Part shown: positions 12,057 to 24,780 of the stretch, piece after piece
How positions within the stretch are numbered: position 1 is the first letter of the stretch
Layout: each line of letters begins with the position of its first letter
DNA from: Triplophysa rosa
Taxonomy: Eukaryota > Chordata > Actinopteri > Cypriniformes > Nemacheilidae
Length of the DNA: 64,000 bases
Direction: 5' to 3'
Assembly: GCF_024868665.1 (NCBI RefSeq)
Contig: NC_079902.1
Span: 17,661,450-17,725,449 of the forward strand
Made by a program: the position numbers and the translations under genes
Notes under the pieces: generated by a model
The model's input: only the letters and a program-made list of their open reading frames with translations
What the model was told of the DNA's origin: nothing
Databases searched by the model: none

Positions 12057-13142
12057 GCGAGTGAGAGAGTGACACAGATGATGTTAATTGACCAACAGGT
12101 CTGGGCAGTAATGAGAATCTAATCGGTGCAAACAGCCATCTTAAATCTATTAATCTGAGTTAAGCCTCTTCGCCAACAACATGTTTTAAATCGGTTTATC
12201 AGCACACTAACATGTGTCAACTAATGAACGCTAAAGCTTACAAAGCGACACAACAGAAAGAAACGCACAAACTAAAATTAATTTATCCTTAGATTCCATG
12301 TTGTTTTCTATCTTGTTATCACAATCTTGGTGAGCTGATGCAAAACTGGTGCAACTCTTCTGTTTATGTTGTACCATCATCCCAGTATGTAAAGAATGCT
12401 GGGTATTATTTTCACACCTGATCAACTGAGAGTTATGAATCCGCTTAAAATTGTTGGATGCTCATCATCAAACTTTAACTTTAATAGCAAGGACAAATGG
12501 AAGAAGTGAGAACTCGTATGCAACGACAGATTCGGGCATAGAAAGATCTTTTCTATTTAGAAAGTTTCATGAATGCCAAGATTTCATTCAGTGCATTTTA
12601 GATGTCAAAAAATCGTACTAGTCACCTATTAGAAGACTATTTTTAGTCACTTATGAGGAACCAACTAGATCAGATTATATGAAGACAGAAAGCTCTGATG
12701 TGGCTTTTATAAGAAATGTCTGCATTTGAATGTGACGTTTTTAGACCGTAATAGATCTATTTCACAGCGTGACGTGTACAAAATAGGGTAAACGCTTGTC
12801 TGGTCAATGCTCTAGCTCCATTCACTACACAGAACAGTTGCGGAGACCAGAAGAAGTTAGGCATGTAGCGCTCCCTTTATGCTGATTTGTCTAACATATA
12901 TCAGAGCTTGATAATAAATAAATCGCTCAAAAAAAAAAATGTTTTTGTAATGTTTGTTTTCCCTATTTTTTCATCTCCCAGTAAAACATGAATAAATCGG
13001 ACAACATATGCTACTTTTGTTTTTGATAAATGAATGCCTGTGAGAAAACAAGCTGAATGAATGAATGGCTATGACAGCAGTAGGGCCAGAGAAAGTTTTT
13101 CCCTACTTCCGGTCTCTGTCGCCATTTTGTGAAATAGGCGAA
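12057..13142. other. Unannotated stretch
   Basis: No gene seen. A poly-A run lies at 12930-12940. Sequence around 13080-13135 (a TTCCGGTCTCTGTCGCCATT block) resembles fish repeat debris but is too short to class. Confidence 0.45.
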
Positions 13143-13206
13143 TCAGCTGGTTTTAACCGGTCTAGCTGGTTAACCTGACCAGCTAAAAAAATGCCCAAAA
13201 CACCCC
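13143..13206. repeat. AGCTGGT/ACCAGCT motif cluster
   Basis: Short alternating copies of AGCTGGT, ACCGGT and ACCAGCT immediately left of an Angel-type MITE. The motif is common in fish genomes as a low-complexity repeat (from memory). A second diverged cluster lies at 49868-49976. Confidence 0.5.
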
Positions 13207-13600
13207 TTAAAGGGATAGCTCACCCAAAAATGAAAATTCTGTCATGAATTATTCAACCTCAAGTTGTTCCAAACCTTTGAACACAAAGAAAGATATTTGG
13301 AAGAATGTTCGCAACTGAGATTTCTGGGGCACCATTTAAATGGCTGTCAAAGGTGCCCCAAAACTGCTTGTCTTCCTAAATTCTTAAAAATATTTTCTTT
13401 TGTGTTCAACAGAAAATAATTATACAATAATTCGTTCTGCTATGGTATTTAATGGTGCCACCGAAATCTCAATTGCTAACATTCTTCAAAATATCTTTCT
13501 TTGTGTTCAACCAAACAAAGACATTTATACAGGTTTGGAAGGACCTAAGGGTGAGTAATTCATGACAGAATTTTCATTTTGGGGTGAACTATCCCTTTAA
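13207..13600. mobile_element. Angel-type TTAA foldback MITE, best-preserved copy
   Basis: The clearest copy in the window: left end TTAAAGGGATAGCTCACCCA, right end GGGTGAACTATCCCTTTAA, about 20 bp of almost perfect terminal inverted repeat and TTAA at each edge. The middle folds back, with CAACTGAGATTTCTGGGGCA at left and its near complement TGCCACCGAAATCTCAATTG at right. Length 394 bp, non-coding. Confidence 0.93.
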
Positions 13601-14550
13601 TGATTTATAAGTTGTTGGTTATGGTTTCAGTTTACATAAAGCAACCTGCAATTGTGTATTTCAAACAAAGATGGTGATATAGAGTCAAAAGTTACAGGTT
13701 GTAGCTTAAATGTACAGGTTCTTTTGTTAAGAAGAGCAGGATAGTTGTTAAATTTAATCTCAGTGTGTACAAGGTCACTGAGATATGCGTTGCCCGTGGT
13801 GTATTCATCATTGATCATGCTGAATCATGGCCTCTTGTTTCTGTGCACCAGAGCATGTTGTGCATTATCACTAGCATTGACCTCTGAGAGCGATCTGATA
13901 CGCTCAAGATTGGGAAGTTAATATGTTTGTGTAACCCCACACCTCTGGACCTTTGAATGGGACCCACACGGCGGGCCTCTGAATGGGAGGCGTGGGGCTA
14001 TAAGGTTGTCTCCGGTGAGCTTTTCTCTTTGAGGAGTGACCTTTCAGATTTCGAATCATTGGGGATCATGTCATTTGCATGTTGTTGCAATCTCTGTCAT
14101 CATTCACTGCTCAGTGCTAAATGTCAACAATGTAATCACGCTGAAATCACACTTATCTATGGATTTTTGGGATGGCCGACCGTTTCATGCGAATCTTGTT
14201 TGGCATCATTTCATGATGAAAGATGTCTATTATGTAGGAAATCAATTGACAACGAACCATTGAATTGTTGAAAATGAATGCACAGCCCCAAGTGGTAATG
14301 CAGTACACCTCGGGTGTGCATTGTTCTTCAATAGTGTAATGGTCTGAAGCCCAGTTTTCTGTAATGATCTTATTGTACTCTACTTTCTAACTTCTTTCTT
14401 ATAGCCTTGATTCAGTAACCTGCTTAGAAACAGACCAAGCTACCTTTACTGGTTTAAAAGCTTCATCCAGTCTATCTTTAGTCCGAAAGTGTCACTTTCA
14501 AACTACAAAGTCCGTCTTATTTCAAAGCAGCCATTGGGGTAACAAGATCC
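13601..14550. other. Unannotated stretch
   Basis: No gene supported. A 104-codon + strand frame at 13957-14271 is Cys-rich at its end but has no regular zinc-binding spacing and no splice or promoter context, so it is not called. Confidence 0.45.
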
Positions 14551-14616
14551 TGTGTGTGTGTGTGTGTGTACATGTGTGCACGCGTGTGTGTGTGTGTGTG
14601 TGTGCGTGTGTGTGTG
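14551..14616. repeat. (TG)n microsatellite, interrupted
   Basis: TG dinucleotide repeat of about 65 bp with an ACATGTGTGCACGC interruption in its middle. Confidence 0.95.
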
Positions 14617-15323
14617 ATAGAAAGAAACAGAGTGTGTTTGTTTCTACCTGTGTCAATGAAGAGTTCAGATGCAAAACCCTCTAGATCTGTTAAACCACTT
14701 TTCGTTTAAATGAGCATTTTATAGCATCTTCTGAAATTGCTGTGGTTTTTATAGGCATATAAAGTAAAAAAAATGCTGTTTTCATTGTGATTTTCTTGCC
14801 CAGTGTCTTTTAATTTTTCTATTTCTTATGCTATAGTAGATTGTATAGCATGCGCGTCGCCCCCTGTTTCCACGCGGCTGCCGTGCGTCCACATTTACAA
14901 TAACGAATATGCGCGCGGGAAAGGCGCGAAATGTGAATCGGGCCTTATGCAGTTAACCTGGCTTTACTTCGTTGCCAACTTTTTTCAGCTGATCAGAAAC
15001 AAGCGTTCAGTATGAGCTTTTTAATGTACTTTGGGTACTGTATTATAATGGTGTGTCACCAGCCTCTGGTGAAAGCTTGCTTTAGTCTTTCATCAGTTTT
15101 TGTATTACTGAATTAGCACCTGCTTTTAGTCAATTTTATGTGCTGTAAATGTGCACAGCTATACATAGAATGAAATAAAGACGCTGTTTTTGCTTCAAGC
15201 TGACAGTGATGCATACAACACTTTTTAACAGATCCTGTCTGCTGGTACTGATTAAGACAATAAGGAAATAAATGTCACTTAATTGTTACATTCATCCAAT
15301 ATTTGGAAATCATTGGGTTTCTT
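14617..15323. other. Unannotated stretch
   Basis: No gene seen. Around 14845-14945 is a GC-rich patch with GCGCGT and CGCGCG elements resembling the debris at 10989-11110. Confidence 0.4.
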
Positions 15324-15575
15324 ACCGACACACTAATGTGGAATGATATAAATCTAAAAATGAATATTGTTTTGTTTCTTGGTAATTCTACACAGATTCT
15401 GTTAGCCTGTTTACACAAATACACAAATCTCTTGATAAATTTTAACCGTATTGGCAAAAATATTGCAAAAGCATATGAATATTGAAGATTGTATTGGAAA
15501 CAATCACAAATATATTTTGCATATATTCGTCTAAACTGGAGGCCAAAATTAGACATTACAGTCACCAGCACACAG
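15324..15575. repeat. 252-bp direct repeat, left copy
   Basis: Begins ACCGACACACTAATGTGGAA and ends AGTCACCAGCACACAG. The copy at 15949-16200 is the same length and differs at one base (TTGGCAAAA here, TTGGAAAAA there). The open frames it contains on both strands are duplicated with it and show no coding character. Confidence 0.97.
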
Positions 15576-15948
15576 AAAACAGAAAAAGATGTTTGGACGA
15601 ATGCTTGTAACCAAACAGTTCTTGGCCACCATTGACTACCATAGTAGGAAAAATTGCTTTATAAATTCCACTATTATATATATATATACTGTATAGTATT
15701 TGTAGGAAATGTACGAAAGCAAACAGTTCTGGGGCACTTTTGACTACCATTGTCATATTTCCAACTATTGTAGTCAATGGTGGCCAAGAACTGTTTGGTT
15801 ACAAGTATTCTTCCAAATAACTTTCTCTGTATTCAACAGAACAATGAAATGAATACAGATTTGAAACAACTCAAGGGTGATGACAGAATCGGTTTAAACG
15901 GTCCCTTTAAGTGTTGAGTCATGCTTGTTACATCTTTTTTCCAGTTTT
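15576..15948. repeat. 373-bp copy of 9828-10203 inserted between direct repeats
   Basis: Identical by eye to 9828-10203 except for one 3-base difference in the TATATA tract. The copy includes the right part of the Angel-type MITE and also about 38 bp of flanking sequence beyond that MITE's TTAA. The source is therefore the 9.8-kb locus itself and not some other family member. Joints have only 1-2 bases of shared sequence. Confidence 0.95.
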
Positions 15949-16200
15949 ACCGACACACTAATGTGGAATGATATAAATCTAAAAATGAATATTGTTTTGT
16001 TTCTTGGTAATTCTACACAGATTCTGTTAGCCTGTTTACACAAATACACAAATCTCTTGATAAATTTTAACCGTATTGGAAAAAATATTGCAAAAGCATA
16101 TGAATATTGAAGATTGTATTGGAAACAATCACAAATATATTTTGCATATATTCGTCTAAACTGGAGGCCAAAATTAGACATTACAGTCACCAGCACACAG
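15949..16200. repeat. 252-bp direct repeat, right copy
   Basis: Second copy of 15324-15575, one mismatch, continuing at 16201 into unrelated sequence starting TGTGATGGCTCG. Confidence 0.97.
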
Positions 16201-16761
16201 TGTGATGGCTCGATCTTTTTGAGCGTAAAAGTAAAATCAAATTTTGTACTGAACAGGCTGTGTACTTTTTGCCAATTTTTTCTTCTGCATCAGCCCACAC
16301 ATCAAATATCAGAGTATAGCTATTGGTTTCTATAAGCAGAGGTAAGATTGAGGCTTGATTGTGCCGTATGTCGACAGGCCGAGTGAAATGCTGGAAATCA
16401 GCGCTGGATTTCCCACTGAGACTCAGTATATGCAGTGATTATGCAGATGGCATGCCGATCAGATTCTGGTCTCTGACTAGCACAGCAAACAGGTCACCTT
16501 GTTCAGACGCCTGATATTACAATGTCTCTCTCAAATTATAATGGAGCATGATTTTTGCCTTCTTTAGAGCTGTAGACATATTATTTATTTGTTATATATT
16601 TAGTTCTTTAATACTTAAGAACTTTTCACAAATTTGCATTGTTGCAAAACAGCTTTACAGTAAATACATATTAGTACAGGCAGTAGAGACACAGGAAAGG
16701 AAAAACAGTATAGAAATAAGGAAAAATAAATCATAGGACACTAGGAAAAAATTAGGAAGTA
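16201..16761. other. Unannotated stretch
   Basis: No gene or recognised repeat. Confidence 0.5.
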
Positions 16762-17209
16762 GACTATCGTTCAAACGTTTAGAATCCCTTGTTTGTTCAT
16801 TATTAATATTTTTCTAGATTATTAAAAAATGTAGAAAATAGAAAAAACTATAATACCATGTGCCTTGAATTTGCAGAAATGGCATTTTATTAAATACCAT
16901 TTTCATTATTATATTTTCACAATTAGATTTCAATTTCAAATAAGGGTAGTTTACATATAAACTGTACCGTCCTCTGGTGTGACAACAAAAAAATTGGAAA
17001 CAAACTGTATATTATATATTTTTTTAGATGATTAATATAAATGTTTATAATATAAAATAGCATAAGAGAGATTTATCTTCATGTTAGTTTTTTTTCCCCA
17101 AAAATTTTGCTGTCACACCATGGGACACATTTGCAATTTATTTATAGGCTATAAGCAAATGCCTTCTGATTAAATAACTTAAGTGATTGTAAACTTTTGA
17201 ACTGTAGTG
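16762..17209. mobile_element. Tc1/mariner-type MITE flanked by TA
   Basis: Left end GACTATCGTTCAAACGTTTA and the reverse complement of the right end CACTACAGTTCAAAAGTTTA match over most of 20 bases, with TA at both edges (16760-16761 and 17210-17211). The 448-bp interior is AT-rich and non-coding. The ends recall a common fish Tc1-derived MITE (from memory). Confidence 0.75.
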
Positions 17210-17211
17210 TA

Positions 17212-19367
17212 TATAAAATTCAATAAATCCTTAAATGTAAATATTAATAAATAAATATATATCCTTCTCACGGGATGTATCAATCAGTATATTTTTTGTG
17301 TGCACTGCATCTCTGTGGCAAGTTTGGTTGTATCTCAATTTTGGTTGTCTCAAAAACATAGAAAGACATCCCATTCTTCTTGAACATCTGACATGACGTC
17401 TTGTCAAAGCGACTGAAAGCACTCAATAGAAAGGTCCTCCTACCCCCCACTGCATGTTCTCCTGTTCTCCAGCTCCATTTTATGCCATAGTCCATTTTCC
17501 AACTCAGAATATTCAGTCAGGTGTGATGCTAATATAATTCTGTGGGGTCTGTGGGGCTTAGTATGTTAATAAATCTCTTTTAAGTGCCCGTTGCGAGAAA
17601 ATATAAAAAGATGAACAATCTAAATGAAGTGTGGGTATTGATTGTCATTTTACTGACCATTGTCACTGTAGCGTTTCTGAGCTCAGCGTTTACTTGTCAG
17701 TTACAAAAGCTCATTGTGCCTGTGAAGAGACATCAAGAATTCAGTGTGATGTGAATATGGAAATCTTCATGCTAGTACAAGCTAAAAAAAACATACACAC
17801 ATTAGAAGATGTGGTGAGCAAATTAGGCAGAAATGTGAATGTAGTTAAAAGCAAATGCAGGCATCTGTTAGCATGCGTTTGAAGGGCACGGGGAGCATAA
17901 ACTTTTCAGTGTGAACTTGGAGTTTGTTATGGATGACGGTGTTGAATATATTTGACATTTTGGCATCAGGTATCGTGCGGAGACGTACAGAAAGAGGTGA
18001 AATATGCATACAAAAGGCAAGGGCGTTCTACAAACAAGGTCACGTCTGAATTACAAGAAAGCTTTCAAATGGGATCTGAATTTGCCTTCGTCATTTGCTC
18101 TTCTCTTGAATTTTTTGTCAGATCTTGGCATCGTGCCTTTGTTTGTTTCTTTTCGCATTGCTTTGTGTTTTTCTGCTCTGTGTCACATCTTGGTGTGCCA
18201 ATAATTAGTAAAAACATCTATAAAATCTCCCCTTGCATTTAAAGAAACATTGTGGATGTCTAGAGCTAGATATGGGATCCAGTTTCACAGAGGGGGGTCT
18301 GTTTAATAGCCTGCGTTCTGCTGAATAAGCCTTCGGGCTTCAGGATAGCTGAGGCTATTCTCTAAGCAATGACATCTGCCACCCATGATTTTCAACCTGG
18401 CATTTTTGTGCTTACCTAAGCAGTATGTGTCCTCATTTAGTTCAACTTCCCTAAGGTGGAGGTGTATCTCAATATATGATGAGTCCTCCTGAGAATGAAC
18501 AGTTGCCTGTATAGCAAACTACAGTAAAACAACATCAGGTTTAACAAAGAAATACTGTCAAGATTATTGTTATTAATCTTGGAATATACCACTTGACTTG
18601 ACTGTACTAAAAGTAACTTTTCTAAGTTATGAATGAAGCAAACCATGGATGAATAATAAATGTCTTCAGTTCGCCAGCAGCCGGGAGTCTTTTTATTTTA
18701 TTTTTGCATTTATTTCCAGTCTAATTTGAGATTCTCACACATTTTCATTTGATTTTATTATAGGCCTACCTATAAGTTTATTTATCCAAGCACAATTTCA
18801 CCCCTACAATACTAGCGTGTCATGAACTGCCTCAGCCCATAACAGATGCTCCAGAATTGAATATAGATTCAAGTGAGCCAGACAAGCTGCCTGATGAATC
18901 TCAATTTGCCGGTGACCATATTTCACAGCTGCCTCGGTCTCATGAGTGAGAAAGAGAGAAAAGGAAAGAGGAACGCAATACTGCCGTTCTGTAGAGGTGA
19001 GACGATTACAGTCTGAGAATGACACACATTCAAATGAGGCCGACTGACAAACACTGACTGACTAACTCACTATATTTACAAATGGGGTTAGTCTTTTATA
19101 AACAACACACAGAATATTGAAAGCATATGATTGTGGTTAGTTTCAAATGTTTTAATAAAAATAAATAAATAAAAATGAAATTAGTATCCTTGTCTTGTTT
19201 TTGTTTTTTAATTAAACGTATTTACACATCCTGACACGATGACAATAAATAATTACCAGCTTTTTTTATTTTTGACTTGTTTTAAAGAATCAGCATGTTT
19301 TACATGTTTGAAGCAGAAATATTTACATTCACTAAATGTTGCAAAAACAAAAACTTCTATTGTTTAG
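17212..19367. other. Unannotated stretch
   Basis: No gene supported. Several short frames at 17631-18242 have no domain, no splice context and overlap in different frames. No repeat family recognised. Confidence 0.45.
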
Positions 19368-19452
19368 ACCCAAAACCAATGCAAGTCAATGGGTACTGCC
19401 TTTGTTCGGTTACCAACATTCTTCAAAATATCTTATTTTGTGCATCTTTAAA
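19368..19452. mobile_element. Angel-type MITE fragment
   Basis: Inner half only: CCAATGCAAGTCAATGGGTA followed by GTTCGGTTACCAACATTCTT and AAAATATCTTATTTTGTG. No terminal repeats remain. Confidence 0.75.
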
Positions 19453-22400
19453 ATTTAAGATAGAAATGTTAACTTGTTTTACGGAGGTTTAGTGAACAAA
19501 GATGATTTGCTAGACACTTCATAAGAAATGTTTTTTTTTATTTTTTCATTTTACTGGCTTTGACACATTTTCTACATCTTCAGGCTAATTCACACTGATC
19601 AAACAACATTTTAAATTCCCATTGAAATTCATCTATCAAACCAACAGGGGTTTCACACTGATTCAACAAACCCAGCGTGAATTAGCCTTTACACATGAAG
19701 AACACTACATTGATCTTAAGACAATAAAGAACAATTTTCAGCATTAAGGTTTGTGAAAAGCAATATTGTATATAACCAACAACAGTTATAGGAACTCTGG
19801 TATTGATGTGAAAAGGCCCTAAAAGCCAATTTAATATAGCTTGATCAATAACCACCAGATCAATACGAGATAGGTTTTTAACAGGCAGATGAAGACCAGC
19901 GAGCACTACGTATCTCAGAGCTTTACACTAATAACATCAATAAACGTTCTCGATCAATCTCAGTTGAGGGCAAGCGTCACTTTTTTCAACAAATTCATTC
20001 AATTGCTTCCCACTGTTGTATTACTCAAACAAATCAAACTGTCATTACCGGACTTAAACATGGAGGTGAATTATGCACTTTCCATTATGGCATCTTATTG
20101 AATCTATATTTAAACAGAATGACCATTACAGGTCGCATGTACTTTCCTGTTAGTTTATAAAGAGCGGTTTCAAGTTCTTAAGGTCTGCGAAGAGGGAAAT
20201 GTATCGTACAATTTACGAATCGTCCTCACGCTCATTTCCGAATGCTAAATGAGAGGACGGAGACCAAGGTGAGATGTTGATATGCCTCAGTACAGGGATT
20301 TTATCCTAATTAGCCCACAGCAAAAACATTAATGCTCTTTTTCTCTGTCCATGGGTTAAACTCTTCCTTAACAAGCTCACTATGCTTATGCAATGACCTC
20401 TCTAACAGGAAACAGCCCTGGCACCTCAAAGAATAGTGTGATCTTTCTAAAAGCATCAAAACTTGCTCAGATTTCTTTTTTAAATGTAATAAAACTAGGG
20501 CTATGCTATATGTTTGCATAAATTGGTCATATTGTGGTTACTTTTTAAAAACTCTGAATTGGACTGTGAACATTGAACATCTTAATGCTGCTGCTTAGAC
20601 TTTGAGGCTTAAAGAACAAAATACAGCAGGTCTTATGGTCAACATGGCGTGCAACAAATACAAACAAGCACGCAATGCCTTGTGACTCTAAATTAAGTCA
20701 TGTTTTGCTCTGCTGCCGGCAGAAACAGTGAGGTTTAGACATGGTTAGGAACCAAGTCAAGTCAACAATACTTTATTATTTTTTTAATGTCAGAGTGCTG
20801 TTATACCGTATCTGTATTTTATTGTAATACTGTGAGCTGCTTTGTCCACAAAACCCCAGTGCTTTTGTATTACTTCAGATTTTATACTTTTACAATGTAC
20901 ATTATACAGTACATTAAACACATGTATGATTCACTTCCTTTTCATGTTTGCATGAAAATTTAGTGTTATCAATTAGCATTATTAGCATTATTAGTGTACC
21001 GCAATGTGGATTTAATGAACTGACCACATAGATAGAGTTTGTGCGGGTCATACTGTATTGTGAACCACGTGACCACTGTAAACAATACAATAAGCCCCAT
21101 CAATGTGTATAGACTACAGAACAGCTTACCACCCCTTCACTTTCAAGCAGAAAGCACATGAAGAATACTTTTAGTTAAGCCTTACTAATCGCATAAAGCC
21201 ACGTTGTGACTTCAATTCAAATTTGATTTGCAGAACCATACCATGCAAGGGTTACGCTAAAAGCTATGGCTGTTTCTCATTATCTCTCTTTCTTTCCATC
21301 CTTTGTCTTTGGGTAAGACATTGCTTTTTTTGTGTGTTTGTCTGTGGGTGCACTGGTTTGATGAGTGCTTTTAGTGCATTAAGTTCTTGTTGTCTGGGGT
21401 TATGCTGGACTGGGGCCGAGGGGTAAGACAGTGCTTTGTGAGATAATGAGAACAGACACAGTCCATGTGTCTGTGTGCGTTGCCACTTCTCATTTACCCA
21501 ACATGAGCCTGGCAAACCAGAAAGACAGAGCAGAGGGAAGGGAAAAGCGAAGAGAAATTGGATAAGAGGGCAATGGATAAGAGGCCCAGGGTCTTAAAAT
21601 GAAAGATGAAATGCTGAAAACATAAGATGAAAGGTGTGCACGCTGAATGATCGTAGAAAAAGTGAAAAGGCAAAAGACAGAGAGAGTAGGAGAGAGATTT
21701 ATGGACAACGCTAGACTGAAAAAAATGATCAATTTTATTTAAAATAAGGGCCAACATGTTTGTAATAATAATAATAATAAATAAAACAATAATAATTAAA
21801 TAAATAAATCAGCAAGATAGCATCGTTTTTTCCATAAGTGCTTACTATACAGAGTGTCTTTAATTAATTTAATGTTCATTTAATTACATGTATACCTTTA
21901 AATGAAACCTCAATAACTCATCCAAAGCTTTTTAAGCATTTTACATTATGCATGCACTCTGGTTTGCTTTGTTTTTGAACAGGGGAAAAAATAAAAGCAA
22001 AGGTAGAAAGCAATGACCTTTTCTTGATGTTACACTAAATGTTATTCTTTAACTCTATGTAATCCAGACCCCATCAGGAGCATTATGACATTAAGCCTCG
22101 ACTCCAGCTGTGAGATATGTCCTACATGTTAACACAAGCTATTTCAAGCCAGTCTACTGACACACTTTATTTTCCCAGAATCACACTTGACCCACGGTAA
22201 CTACTGTAGCCATGCTAATAGAGTCTGATTAAACTCAGGAGGACGGAACGGAAGTTCCCTTTTTAAAAATGTCACATTATATCAGAGCCGTTTGTATTAA
22301 ACACTTTATTTCAGTGTTTAACCCTTTGTTTGTATTTGGCTGTTTGGCGCGTACCGCTGCACCCTCCCCATCCTCTGTCACCCCGGGCACCCATACGAAT

Positions 22401-22817
22401 TCCCATTCGTATCAGAGCACTCGATCTACTAATTGACACAATGATGAGATTAATTGGTGTGTTGTTATCCATGAGGCCCCAGGTTGATTCACAGCAAAGG
22501 GTAAATCAAGCATGAACTGAAGACTAATCAAGCGCATGAGAATGAAAAGGATTTAGCAACATGTCCATCTGGTTAGAATACTTTGGAGTAGAATAATTGG
22601 ATGAGATGGATAACACTGTGGCCGTTGGTCAATGACATGACAGACCGGTGTTTAACAGATACCAGCGTACATGCCTTTCATCCCCTCCCTAGTCCTGTGG
22701 TCCTAGTCTGTGCTACAAGTATGTTAAGAAGTATGCAAAAATATAAACAGAAAAAACGATCAATACTGATTTTAAACTATTGTTCAAGTTTGGTAAAAGA
22801 TGAGAAAATGACACTTA
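19453..22817. other. Unannotated stretch
   Basis: About 3.4 kb without a supported gene. It has a short (AAT)n run at 21764-21785 and a triple ATTAGCATT repeat near 20974-20995. Nothing else is recognised. Confidence 0.45.
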
Positions 22818-23069
22818 GGGCCGTATTTACTAAAGACAAGCAGTGGAAATTAACGCTGAAAAGGTGTGGACACAGAACCTTATTGCATATGCATTTGTAG
22901 GAGTTTCCACTTCAGACGCAAACTTTACGAGAGGAGAATATTTAAATGAATCACGCAACGAGATTTTACAAAGGTTTGCGCTCGTCATTGTACTGGTATT
23001 TGCGGCTTTATTTAACGCCAAAAAAAGCATGTGCGCTAATTTGCGAAACATTGTTAGTAAATCACCCCC
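22818..23069. mobile_element. Small MITE with TIR AGGG(...)TTTACTAA
   Basis: Left end GGGCCGTATTTACTAAAG and the reverse complement of the right end, GGGGGTGATTTACTAACA, share about 14 of 16 bases, with TA next to each end. Interior GC content is higher than the flanks. The form fits a Harbinger-type or similar MITE of 252 bp. Overlapping open frames on both strands are not credible genes. Confidence 0.65.
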
Positions 23070-24696
23070 TATAATTTTTCACTCTCATCTGCATTTTTTT
23101 TTATTTGTCTAATAGAGCATATATAAAAAAAATTAAGTTCAATCTTTCCAGTAAGTTCATTCAGAGAATGTACCCAGGTGCCTTTATGAATGCTTCTCAA
23201 TGCTTTCTTTTGATAAGCTGAAATCCTTTCAGAAAAAATGAAGAACTCGATCTATCAAGGATAAAGCTAAGCGGTTGCATGACGAACCAGATAACGTCTA
23301 AGACAATCTTTTCGAACAGTGATGAATGTAAACTCTTTTGTTGCACGCTCTCATCCAAGCATCTCCCATATAAAAACATCATTTTCTTGTTTTCAGGAGA
23401 AACCATTTCATGCCAGAGCGCCCAGGAGAACAATATTAGATTGATTACCCTAATGTGTTATCACTGATGATGCGTTTGAGAAGGGTTTAAATTTGCCCAT
23501 CCTCCGCCTGTGGTCCTTTAAGTGAACGGATAGACAGGAAGCTTAAGGGAACAGGAGATGGAAAGCACGCATTGTCATTTCACCTTGTGCAGGTTGAGCT
23601 GTCCTACTTTTTAGCGCAGGTCGTAACACCCACAGGCATGAATCAATATCGAGCGTTTCTCAGGTTCTGCTTTAGAAATCTTTTCATATGCCATCAGAAC
23701 ATTCCTCCATTAGATTGTTGTTCCATAATGTATGGAGAGCATAAACAAGATGGCCCTATGAAATAATCAAAGGCGATACGCGAAACCTTGAGGAATCATT
23801 TCACCCAGTTCGCCCTCTTCCTTAGCAAAGCCATTGATATTCTGTGGTCGTCTTGATCTCAGGCACCGAGCATAACGACAGGATCCGGGGATAAATGATC
23901 AAACAGGAGGATAGCCATTGTCCTTGAACTGCTTAATGGGCTACTAATAGCACTCAGTGTCAAGACTGATTTTACAAGAGAGTCCAGAAACAAACTTTCT
24001 CCCGCTTTCTTTTTTTCCCATTACTGGAGTCGCCTTCTTCATGTTCCATGGCTTTCATAAGCAATTCAGGACTGGTGTTTGCATAATCACCTTGCCTATG
24101 TCTGCTGCCAGGCCTGTATGGAGACACTCATTAGTGTCCTTTTCAGACAGAAAAAGAAAAAAAGAGAGAAAGGGGGAAATACTGTCAGAATAAAGTGATT
24201 TCCACAAGGCGGAGAGCAGGAGTCGAGCGGGATTGGGATAAAGACATTCCGAATCCTCGCTGTGAGCTCGTGGGGTTTTAAGTAACAAGAACAATGTCAT
24301 ATGTCATCAAGGGCCATTCTGTATAGTGCAAGAGTGGATAGAGGAAGTGAAAAGAAAAAGCCTCTTTTTTCATGTCAGGCTTTGTACATATTACATGATA
24401 TTGATTCTGCCAAAGTTTCATTGTGGTTTGGGCCATCGTTTGCTGGAAGAGCATATGAAACCTTAGCTCCAGAGATTACGTGTAAACCTGGGAACCCAGA
24501 GCTCGCGGACGGCATTGAAACTAATAACATACTGTGTTGCTTTTCACATTTATAAGGATGTTTAATGCGCGTGTGTTCTGAGGTTCTCCAGGTAATTGAC
24601 TGCGTGTTTGTTTTGTTTACTCCCTAATTACAGGTTGTTTTTGTCTGCTTTGTCTCTGTTCTGGATTTAATTGTTTTGTTTTGTCCTTCCTTGCAG
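23070..24696. other. Unannotated stretch upstream of the candidate exon
   Basis: Non-repetitive sequence with mixed composition, less AT-rich than most of the window, with no coding frame I can support. It is the region where a promoter or conserved elements of the candidate gene could lie, but no TATA or CpG-rich block stands out. Confidence 0.4.
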
Positions 24697-24749
24697 CTTT
24701 AAACGCCAAACCCTGAGGAGAAGGCCCTCGTGTAGAAAAGGAAAAAAAC

Positions 24750-24780
24750 ATGGCCAATGGGAAGATCTCTTCTACATGTG
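24750..24780 (+). CDS. Candidate first coding exon of an unidentified gene (exon 24697-24780)
   Basis: A pyrimidine-rich tract ending TTCCTTGCAG at 24687-24696 is a strong splice acceptor. The putative exon runs 24697-24780 and ends at a consensus donor, G then GTGAGTAC. Within it an ATG at 24750 in good initiation context (adenine at -3, G at +4) opens MANGKISSTC and one extra base, so the exon would end in phase 1. The 53 bases before the ATG contain in-frame stop-like TGA and TAG, as expected for 5' UTR. I do not recognise the protein from ten residues, and no second exon was found in the remaining 39 kb; it may lie beyond the window or be too short to see. Short chance exons of this quality do occur, so this stays a hypothesis. 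Confidence 0.35.

Noticed and set aside
15275..16196. Pair of nearly identical ~100-codon minus-strand ORFs
   Set aside because: They are identical because the 252-bp segment is duplicated; neither has a domain or codon pattern of a gene.
22601..23112. Overlapping ORFs on both strands
   Set aside because: They overlap the small MITE at 22818-23069 and have no coding character.
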